A stretch of 14,463 bases of DNA from contig MU069966.1 in assembly GCA_002284615.2 (NCBI GenBank), forward strand, positions 200,802-215,264, read 5' to 3'. Under the pieces are notes generated by a model. It had not been told where the DNA came from and did not search any database. It saw only the letters and a program-made list of their open reading frames with translations. This DNA comes from Dunaliella salina. Lineage: Eukaryota > Chlorophyta > Chlorophyceae > Chlamydomonadales > Dunaliellaceae. Positions 8,701-14,463 of the stretch are shown here, one piece after another. How positions within the stretch are numbered: the first letter of the stretch is position 1; each line of letters starts with the position of its first letter. The position numbers were made by a program, and so were the translations under genes.

Positions 8701-10441
8701 GACCAAAATGGGCATGTTCCAACATTCTACAACGTATGTGCCCCCAGCTTGGACTGGTGAAGCTTGGTTCAAAATGTGCCGTCGGCCCAGGATAAGGCGC
8801 ACGTGACTAATCAGCCACGGCATAAATCCTGCTTATTAACCACCAACTGTAGCTCCATTCTGGACCAGCACATGCACCAGTTTGGGTGATTTTGGGTGAT
8901 TTGGAGTCCTTGTACCGAACCAGTTTCATTGCAAGAAAACATGTGTGAAAGGACCCTGTGGTGAATCAAACTTAAAACCATGGAAACAATACCATTTACC
9001 TCTGAAATAATACGGCACAAGGGGTGCCAAGGAGGTAGTCTTTTTACCTTCTTTTCCTTTTTTACACATACAGCATGTCAGCAACTTGTTTTAGATGCAC
9101 AAATGTAAAATGTTGTGTGAGAAAAATGGTAATAGGGTTGAGCTGTAGGCCTTTTTTTCATGGTCTGAGGCCAGGGAAGTGATCCGATGACCTCTGAATA
9201 TCATCGATTTTTGGTGAATACAATTTGTTTATGATGGTATAATGATGGCATGGTTAGATTTGAGGAACAAACAAGGAAAGAGCATATCCAGCGGTATTGG
9301 GGAGCTGCACACACCTGAAAATTTTCAAGGAAGCATCTAGTAGCTGAGCTCAATACCTGTCAATTTGCACCCCTTTCAGAGGTTGATTCAAAAGAGAGAG
9401 GGGGGCCAGTGTGTATACACTGTCAGTGCCACATGCGCACAGGTGTGGAGGGAAAATGTTGAGGCGCGCAAGTACCCAAGTAATCCAAACTGCCAGGACA
9501 GTGGTGATGTGTTTTATCATGACGAAGGTAGTTGGACAATTCTATATTAGTTTTGGGTGACTGGGATGGCAGACACGCAAGCAGACATGCACATGCATCT
9601 GCTGCTCAATTGCACCTTCCTCTGATGCAACTTGCTTTTTCATAGGGTTTAATATGCGGATGGTTCCCCCAGTAATGCACAGAAGAGTATAGGCATTTTT
9701 TACCGAAGCTGTTGCCCTTAGAAGGGGTTTCAGGGAAGGTGGGGATTGGGATGCCTGCCCAAAAGGATAAAAGGGCGTCTGCCCAATTGCTTGGCCCTCC
9801 ATTTTTCCTATGTTCTCTGTTCCCAATACGTTTTCTTTTCCTTCCTGATCGTGATCTGAAACTATGCTTACTTGAGCAAATTTCAAAGAAGACAACTCGT
9901 GAAGACAACTAGATCATGCTCATGTGCTACGTTACGCACAGATTCGCACGAGTGGCGAGCAGCGGCTGAGCAATTTCCTCTTGTTCGAAATGGCATACTG
10001 TGAGCTGTACTTCAGCAAGGTGAGGTGCAACTTGGATCTCTTTCTTGAGCGAAGGGTCCATTTCTTAGCAGGAAGCCCCAGCGATGATTGAAGATGATGC
10101 CTAAGGTCAATGCAGCTTAAGCTGCTGAAAAAGTTTGGGGAGTACAAGCTTGCTGCACCCATGTAGGTTCCTTGCTTTCTAAGATTCTAGGAACCAGGTG
10201 CGTCTGGTTCAGGTTGTTCATTTCCTTGGTGCTTTGACATTTGTGAATGCATGTACCGCTGCATGTCGAAGTATACAAGCTCAAGTCTTTCCATTTTTCA
10301 CTGAAGAGTTGCTGGTCTTGCCTGTACCCTCAGGTGCACTGGCCTGATTTTTCCATCAAGGACTTGTGTGAAGCATTTAAAGACTACAGCAAGCGGCAAC
10401 GGCGATATGGAAGAAGATTGAGACATACCAATCTTATATAG
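5647..10441 (+). CDS. CPT: cis-prenyltransferase (UppS-like), 3' part, four exons
   Basis: The coding sequence is the join of 5647-5782, 8024-8098, 9942-10019 and 10334-10441. The family condenses isopentenyl diphosphate in cis onto an allylic diphosphate to make long polyprenyl diphosphates for dolichol, plastid polyprenols or bacterial cell wall carrier. Seen here in order: NNTG and ALSY, PDLL joined to IRTSGE.RLSNFLL, AY.ELYF, WPDF, and a basic RQRRYG tail before the stop. The two Arg and the Ser of RTSGE.RLSN bind the isopentenyl diphosphate, and the Glu of Y.ELYF helps bind magnesium in the family, so the visible active-site residues are intact. The SNFLL...AY.ELYF...WPDF pattern is nearer bacterial and plastid enzymes than the ER dolichol enzyme. 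Introns are 2241, 1843 and 314 bp. The N-terminal half (MDGN motif, FS.ENW) is not found. Family call is firm; localisation is inferred. Confidence 0.87.
5783..6490 (+). other. 5' part of intron A-B: old duplicated blocks
   Basis: Two related G-rich blocks, TTTAGGG.TGGT.GC.GAC...GAGC.GCTAAGGG-like, lie at about 5905-5963 and 6025-6080. A 7-bp inverted repeat AGTTCTA / TAGAACT is at 6156-6162 and 6173-6179. At 5825-5890 one frame reads TPDLLI then PGEHRC (discussed as a finding). A 72-codon open frame at 6275-6493 has no recognisable domain. Confidence 0.45.
6494..7019 (+). repeat. 148-bp tandem repeat, about 3.5 units, in intron A-B
   Basis: GGTCTGGCAG starts units at 6494, 6642, 6790 and 6918, so the units are 148, 148, 128 and about 102 bp. 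The first two are nearly identical; the third lacks about 20 bp and the last is more diverged. Inside each unit there are shorter echoes: GCAAAGCAATGCAT twice (about 26 bp apart) and GCAGCCAT twice (about 22 bp apart), so the repeat grew from smaller ones. Open frames across it change frame from unit to unit (148 is not a multiple of three), so it is not coding. Confidence 0.93.
7274..7486 (+). other. Unassigned 70-codon open frame in intron A-B
   Basis: The frame is open from after TAA (7271-7273) to TAA (7484-7486) and has no early Met. It includes VKKLPLQTAKAAYLSVVISA and FLKQTFGMKPLFGPSED, which look more protein-like than nearby repeat frames. I recognise no family. It could be a fragment of a mobile element or chance; there is no clear splice evidence, although CACCTTCTCAG lies upstream near 7240-7250. 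Confidence 0.2.
7440..8010 (+). repeat. About 69-bp pyrimidine-rich tandem repeat, about eight units, before exon B
   Basis: A unit begins (G/C)C(G/A)CTGTCACC.CTCTTCC, continues CTTGGCTGTTCTTTTGGC, and ends GCCTCTGACAAATGCCATT.GCATGGT. Starts are near 7491, 7561, 7630, 7701, 7771, 7836, 7905 and 7969, spaced 64-71 bp. Divergence rises toward the 3' end. The last, degenerate unit supplies the pyrimidine-rich tract of the exon B acceptor (CACTCATTCCCCTCCCTTC at about 7978-7996). Confidence 0.88.
8024..8098 (+). CDS. CPT: cis-prenyltransferase exon B (VDAGMLQEHLST...PDLL)
   Basis: The exon is 75 bp, exactly 25 codons, in phase 0 at both ends. It follows an acceptor ATCCAAG at 8017-8023, with a pyrimidine-rich tract and a CTAAC branch-like sequence at about 7996-8000, and it precedes the donor GTCAGT at 8099. 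It encodes VDAGMLQEHLSTA, then PVLSDVG, then SPDLL. In the family this part is the segment that follows the L.P.. turn (usual pattern: ID E..F...L.T, then PDLLIRTSGE), and here PDLL is cut exactly before IRTSGE, which opens exon C. The insertion PVLSDVG between the helix and PDLL is a few residues longer than is common. Identification rests on the joined reading frame and the PDLL|IRTSGE junction. Confidence 0.8.
8092..8240 (+). repeat. 60-63-bp repeat copying the exon B donor site, three units
   Basis: TTTGCTG followed by a GTGATGA block occurs at 8092, 8155 and 8215, with A/T-rich filler and AATGTCAAA in each unit. The first unit contains the end of exon B and its donor (TTGCTG|GTCAGTGATGAT). 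The second reads TTGCTG|GTTAGTGATGAT. The third reads TTGCTGCTCCGTGATGAC and has lost the GT. Confidence 0.82.
8241..9941. other. 3' part of intron B-C, nothing recognised
   Basis: The sequence is moderately A/T-rich. Open frames up to 117 codons (9895-9542, minus) show no conserved motif. A small duplication TTTGGGTGA/TTTTGGGTGA is at about 8880-8900. The final bases GCTACGTTACGCACAG form the exon C acceptor. Confidence 0.5.
9942..10019 (+). CDS. CPT: cis-prenyltransferase exon C (IRTSGE.RLSNFLL...ELYF)
   Basis: The exon is 78 bp, 26 codons, in phase 0 at both ends, between the acceptor CGCACAG (9935-9941) and the donor GTGAGG at 10020. It encodes the best conserved block of the family: IRTSGEQRLSNFLL, then FEMAYCELYFSK. 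The Arg-Thr-Ser-Gly-Glu-x-Arg-x-Ser-Asn signature and the Glu of ELYF are all present, so nothing visible would inactivate the enzyme. The usual Trp-Gln after FLL is Phe-Glu here. This exon alone is enough to assign the family. Confidence 0.92.
10334..10441 (+). CDS. CPT: cis-prenyltransferase terminal exon D (WPDF...RQRRYG, stop)
   Basis: The exon follows the acceptor CCCTCAG at 10327-10333 and runs 35 codons to a TAG at 10439-10441. It encodes VHWPDF, SIKDLCEAFKDYSK, RQRRYGRRL and a short tail ending NLI. In the family the last segment reads WPDF, then an amphipathic helix, then R.RR(F/Y)G close to the C-terminus, so the exon is complete and ends where expected. The 314-bp intron before it is the shortest of the gene. 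No obvious polyadenylation signal is seen soon after the stop; the first TGTAA in the 3' flank is at about 11203, too distant to assign. Confidence 0.9.
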   Translation: MHWPDFSIKDLCEAFKDYSKRQRRYGRRLRHTNLI

Positions 10442-12117
10442 GTACATTTCTGCCATCATCACCCAAACAAGCATTTAACTTTGCTGAACTCAATTATCTC
10501 GGTGAAGGAGGTACTTGGAACCTCAGCCCTTCGGTAGGGAATTTCTTTGCTGCTTACCAAGTGACCCTGTCAGAGAGGAGTTTGCAATCTTGGTCTCTCC
10601 TTTTCCAGGCGTCCATTAGAGCAGAAGAGCATGGCAGGTAACCCTCCTGATACCCACCAACTCTGTTTCTTGATTTATCTTAGGCTGGCTGTGTTTAGAG
10701 TGAGGTCTGGAATCACCTATAATTTTTTAAGCTACTACCGGTCGTCGGTGTATAGGACCGCACTTGTTGTTGGTATATGGGGCCCAGATCACTCTCCTGG
10801 CCTCAGATCACCCCAACATGTCCTACGACTCCAACCTGCGGCATTTTTTTCAAAATTGTGTAGACATAACATACATTCTGCATGTTCAAAAGTAGGAAAG
10901 AAAAAGGTCACAAGTTGACTTTTTGGGAACCCCTTGTAGTGGATTTTCTCCAAGGGGAAGGGTTGATGATAATGTTTGGTGCAGTGGGCAGCCTGGATCA
11001 GATTTCTGATGGTAAAAAAGAAGGTTTTATGCTGCAGCTAATAGGCATGTGCGCCGTAACTGATGGTTGAAATTTTGTGTGACAGGGGTAACCAATTTGC
11101 AATGCAGGTTGTCCCCACAGCCGGACCCCCCTTGCTTAGGCCGATGAATGTCAATACATTCGCAGCGGCATACCTTGCCCATTCCTGTGCCATTCCAGAA
11201 CCTGTAAAGTGCATTGGATAGCTGATAATAAGCTCTACAAGCAGGTGTTAACAGGACAATGTGTTACCTTGACGCTTGCGTCAAGGGCCTTGGAGGAGGT
11301 TTGGGTTCGAATCTTAAGGCATGGGGGGGCTTTGTCGGGGCCCTTTGGTGGGAATCGATGATTTTGGTCCTTTCCTTAGTGCACGCAGCAGAACGGCAAG
11401 TAGGTCATCTTTTTCTTTCCTTTTATGGGAGGTGTGAGCACTGCGGTTGGGCCGCCGTTAGCTTGCTAGCCAGGGAAGCTTCCTTTGCACACAGCCTCTG
11501 ACTAGTAAACTTTCCTGCCTCCCTTTTGCTGTCTACCACCACACATTTAGTCCTGGCTTCCTCGGAAAGAGATGAGCATGTCATCTGGTGTCAGGGTAGG
11601 AAAAGATGATATTCGATGAAGTGCACAGTCTGTCATCATGCTCAGGTAGCATGCACGCGAATACAGGAAAAGATGATATAACTACGTAAGTAATTGAAAC
11701 ATTAAGCATGAATCATGGAAAGAAGCATGCATCCCACCGCCTCTAGGGTTGAAAACAGAAACCGCTCGTTGCCAGGACAAGGCTGAGTGCTTGGCTTCAA
11801 ATTTTACATTACATCCAGGAGGCAACATTTTTTTTCTGCTGGAAGGCACGAGTAAATTTTGGGCTGGAACCCCCTGACCCACCCACCACCCCCCTATCCC
11901 CTCTTTCAGTGCCCCAATCCGGACAAGGAGGGTACTGATCTGCTCCTATTTTAATTTTCCATCCATCTGCATACTCAGCGCCTTTAAAATGTGAGTTGTA
12001 GCAGAGTAGTGGGGCAAAAGCTTCGCTGCAGCCCCCCTAGGCATACCTGCCTTTCCAGGCACCAATAACTGGCTTGCAAGTCCACCCATTGCCCTCCTGA
12101 CTTGTAGGTTGCAAGGG
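10442..12117. other. 3' flank of the gene, nothing firm
   Basis: No gene is recognised. An 80-codon + frame at 11259-11501 begins YLDACVKGLGGGLG, which resembles the D-A-C-x-x-G-x-G-G start of RNase H domains in some DIRS-like elements, but the rest does not follow. The stretch may hold the 3' UTR of the cis-prenyltransferase. Confidence 0.45.
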
Positions 12118-13150
12118 TTACGAGGGGTGGCCTACAGCCTGAGACTCTGGCTGATCAGCTGCCGATGAAGCAATCTCAGTCAGCATCAAAACTTGAAACC
12201 AATTCTGACAAAAACGTTGAAAATCTGTACAAGTCTTAATTTAGAAAAGCGTTGATTTCAGGGTCAGTCAAAACGTGATAGCATGCCAAGAAAGAAATGA
12301 AGTCTGTGTTTGGAAGCTGGGGAAAAGTATGCAATGGTTTGAAAACATCAATGAACAAGTCCTTGTATTTGCTGCACAGCTCACACATCTCCAGGCAATT
12401 GCAATAGAAGAGATGTTTCATGTTTCTCGTCCTGGACTTCAGCACACTCACACTTGTCACAAATGTTTGAATCACCCAGCCATTTACAGGATTCGACCTT
12501 CAAGCAGTGGGCTTGAAGCCTAAACCTACTCATGTTCCTTATGACTCCCTTTTCCAGATATTTAAATGAATATGTTGGGATACAAAAGGGTGTGCGCGCT
12601 GTTTGATTTAAAGGCCTTCCGCACCAATGACGGTAAGTCACTGCTTTCCTGTTCACTTCTCGGGGACTTCTAGCATCTGCTTCTCTCCATATATTTGCTG
12701 CCTGTACCTCAAATCCCCCAATAAATCCTGCATGGGGATCTTCAAAACACTTAACATCTTCTGCTTAAACATGTGGCCTTATGGCGCATGCCATTAAAGG
12801 CTGTAGACACATGTGCAGACCAACAAGACTCTTCCCTATAAGCCAGCTGCAATTCTGCTTTTAGCACTCTACGTAATGTCTCACTGTTTGAATCAAGCAT
12901 ACAGTTGAAAAACTTAAAAGGGGCCCTAAACCAATAAAATTGTAGACACACTCTCTCAGTACTGGCCAGTTTGTGGCAGAACTCTTCACACCTAGGAAAC
13001 GCCTTAAAGAGCATAATTGCCTTTGCTGCAACTGGCTCTTGAACTCACTGCCTTCCCTGACTTAACCATGCAATAACGATAGCTCTTGAGCTCAGGATTC
13101 CGAATATATAATCTCAAAGGAATAACGTGCCGTCCAAAAGTTAAGCTCCG
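12118..13150 (-). pseudogene. LINE-like retrotransposon, C-terminal region, copy 1 (decayed)
   Basis: Read on the minus strand, four frames succeed each other: 13150 to about 13020 (RSLTFGRHVIPLRLYIRN, VKSGKAVSSRAS), about 13035 to 12751 (EPVAAKAIMLFKAFPR, VCLQFYWFRAP), 12764 to 12381 (VNRKAVTYRHW, FRLQAHCLKVE, CDKC, QDEKH) and 12475 to 12236 (KHLFYCNC and tail). After an in-frame TAA the last frame still matches its neighbour copy (DLYRFSTFLSEL) to a TGA at 12178. A further shift gives ADQPESQAVGHPS and TAA at 12120-12118. The FRL..H.L.VE block and the CxxC...H...C knuckle (12524-12410) are what I recall from the ends of non-LTR polyproteins of green algae. It is 5'-truncated and dead. The element class is inferred from recalled family features. 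Confidence 0.6.
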
Positions 13151-13170
13151 TTCTTTTTTTTTAAGCTCCG
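13141..13170 (-). repeat. 10-bp direct repeat around an A/T tract at a retroelement junction
   Basis: TTAAGCTCCG at 13141-13150 and 13161-13170 flanks TTCTTTTTTT. On the minus strand this is the end of copy 2 (past its stop), a short A-rich tract, then the first base of copy 1 homology. Confidence 0.7.
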
Positions 13171-13189
13171 GGTGCCTCCTGCTACATCA

Positions 13190-13760
13190 TTACATTACAT
13201 TGTGAACATGACCTTCAGCCAGGTAGTTTGGCTGCTTGATGAGTTGAAAAAAATCCATGAGCTCAGAGATAAATTGATAAGTCTGAGTGTCTTGGTTCTG
13301 AAAAGAACAGGAAACTACCTGAGATCGAGCATGAGAGAAAAAGAAATTACCAGTGTGTTTCCAACACCTGCCTGGTCAAGGGATATATCAAAGAGACAAG
13401 CCTACTTGTGTCGAAGGCAACACAAGGAAGGGCGGAGAAAGATGGCATGTCTCTCGTCTTGCAATTGTTTAGATTCACACAGATCACAATGAGGTACATG
13501 TCCTTGTCCATGGGAAGTTTCAACTCCGAGGTTGTGAGCATGCAGTTTGAAGCAAGCAACATTTCTCTGCCCATGCCTACCCAAGTCCAGATAAAGATAC
13601 CTAGGCGTATGGAGAGGTTTGCCAAAAGCAGAATTATGCCTGGAAAAAAGTCCTGCCGATTTGTGGTACTTGGCTAACTTGTTCAGCCTGATCTTCAGTT
13701 GTCCACACATTCCTGTGCCTCTTCCGCTTGTACTCACATGCAACCTGCCTAACACGATGG
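13190..13760 (-). pseudogene. LINE-like retrotransposon, C-terminal region, copy 2 (decayed)
   Basis: The minus strand reads NVWTTEDQAEQ and LNKLAKYHKSAG, then HTPRYLYLDLGRHGQRNVAC, FKLHAHNLGVET (about 13551), CDLC (13488), QDERH (to 13447) and AIFLRPSLCCLRHK with TAG at 13404-13402. After frame changes it resumes with FQNQDTQTYQFISELMDFFQ and KQPNYLAEGHVHNVM before TAA (13192-13190). The domain order is that of copy 1, and the two align at FxL.AH.L.VE, C.xC, QDE.H, NQD, FLSEL/FISEL and QP....GH. The last Cys of the knuckle is Arg here. It lies head-to-tail just upstream of copy 1 and is joined at its other end, in inverted sense, to an RNase H fragment. Confidence 0.62.
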
Positions 13761-13935
13761 CCATGCAACTGCACATAAATCCCAATGGCCATGGACCAAC
13801 CAATACCATCACCAGAGCAGAGCTTGTGGGTATCCTTGTGGCACTCCAACATGAGCAAACTGAGATTGCCACTAATAGTACATCCTGCCTTTTTCAGATT
13901 TCTAATCAAACCTTTAACCCGATGCGCATGAGGCA

Positions 13936-13986
13936 TCACCTTTTTCTTTTCTTTTTCTTTTCTTTTCTTTTCTTTCTTTATCACCT
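13936..13986 (+). repeat. CT-rich (CTTTT)n insert in the RNase H frame
   Basis: A run of CTTTT-type units separates RHH from LHAE. It is bounded by TCACCT at 13936-13941 and 13981-13986, exactly 45 bp apart, so the frame is kept. Confidence 0.85.
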
Positions 13987-14076
13987 ACATGCAGAGATCA
14001 TTCATGCAAAATCAACCATATTAGAGCACTCCCCTCGCCCTATCCATTTTTACAGAGTCTAAGCCCACTCCGGCAT

Positions 14077-14246
14077 CATAGGAAAAGAGGGGGCCGGCGC
14101 TTGCGCTCGCACCGCAGCCCTCTCTGACGCCATAGACATTTCCAGATGCCAGGAACCCTTTCATAGGAAATGAGGGGGCCAACGCTTGCGCTCGAACCGC
14201 AGCCCTTTCTCACGCCATAGACACTTCCAGATGCTTGGGACCCTAT
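14077..14246 (+). repeat. 85-bp tandem duplication inside the RNase H domain
   Basis: CATAGGAAA(A/T)GAGGGGGCC starts at 14077 and again at 14162. Both units continue GCTTGCGCTCG.ACCGCAGCCC and CATAGACA.TTCCAGATGC. The period of 85 shifts the frame by one, so the same peptide ACARTAAL appears in two different frames. Confidence 0.93.
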
Positions 14247-14294
14247 CCACGATTTCTATTGGCTTCCATTGAAGACCTCTTCCACACAAAATGA

Positions 14295-14463
14295 TAACAT
14301 ACACCGCTGTCGCGTGTGCTGACTTCGCTGGTCTAATTCACTGCGCCAACTAGACAAGGGAGAGATTGGTACTGAGGAGCACAGGGGTTGTGAGTTGCTG
14401 CCCCTTCTACTAAGGCTGCTCCCCTGCGCCTCGGCCCGCGCTGCGATGAGTGCTGCGGGGCCT
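14295..14463. other. Window end, nothing recognised
   Basis: The sequence after the RNase H fragment has no continuing open frame with a motif I recognise. Confidence 0.4.

Larger units (their letters stand above)
13756..14294 (+). pseudogene. Retrotransposon RNase H domain, inactivated fragment
   Basis: The + strand reads MAMQLHINPNGHGPTN, TITRAELVGILVALQH, TEIATNSTSCLFQI, NPMRMRHH, then after a CT-rich insert LHAEIIHAKS, PRPIHFYRV, TAA (14059-14061), AHSGIIGKEGAGACARTAAL, and a repeated IGNEGANACARTAALS. RNase H domains of LINE-type elements show the Glu of RAEL, the Asp of ATDS and a late Asp in NEGAD. Here Glu is kept, ATDS is ATNS, and NEGAD is KEGAG in one unit and NEGAN in the other, so catalysis is lost. 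The N-terminal TDGS strand is absent. The family is recalled from green algal genomes. The fragment ends at TGA 14292-14294. Confidence 0.72.

Noticed and set aside
13020..13150. In-frame TGA codons in retroelement copy 1, first read as CGA-to-TGA decay
   Set aside because: Another frame (RSLTFGRH...SRAS) is fully open over the same bases and more protein-like, so these are out-of-frame stops.

Overview
The window looks like nuclear DNA of a eukaryote, most probably a green alga. It has one gene with small exons and long introns, GT-AG splice sites, several (CA)n/(GT)n microsatellites, many diverged minisatellites and decayed retroelement pieces. There are no bacterial-style operons, ribosome binding sites, rRNA, tRNA or CRISPR arrays that I can see. 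The green-algal leaning is an inference from the plastid/bacterial style of the gene and from the retroelement domains, which I recall from green algal genomes. Genus is not determinable here.

The main find is the 3' part of a cis-prenyltransferase gene (UppS / undecaprenyl-dehydrodolichyl diphosphate synthase family) on the + strand. It lies in four coding exons: 5647-5782, 8024-8098, 9942-10019 and 10334-10441 (stop TAG). The exons keep one reading frame when joined, encode about 131 C-terminal residues, and carry the hallmark motifs in the right order (NNTG...ALSY, PDLL|IRTSGE.RLSNFLL, AY.ELYF, WPDF, RQRRYG). The N-terminal half (MDGN.RW and the FS.ENW region) was not found; it is upstream of the window or in exons I could not recognise.

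Layout: 1-61 (CA)n; 62-3255 no recognisable gene, with old low-copy repeats and one GC hairpin; 3256-3332 (TG)n; 3740-3893 a three-copy repeat; 4115-4170 a G-rich telomere-like patch; 4247-4730 a 68-bp tandem array, one unit of which has grown a long (CA)n; 4842-5530 several decayed copies of the front of exon A, with its 3' splice site, separated by a 40-bp minisatellite; 5647-10441 the cis-prenyltransferase exons, with a 148-bp and a 69-bp repeat array in the first intron and a 60-63-bp repeat that copies the donor site of exon B; 10442-12117 nothing recognisable; 12118-14294 retroelement debris: two head-to-tail copies of a LINE-like C-terminal region on the minus strand, then an inactivated RNase H domain on the + strand.

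I see no new multi-gene system. The most unusual feature is how the introns of this one gene are built: tandem repeats have copied both a 3' splice site with its exon start (exon A) and a 5' splice site (exon B). This leaves decayed pseudo-exons and one possible in-frame alternative donor.
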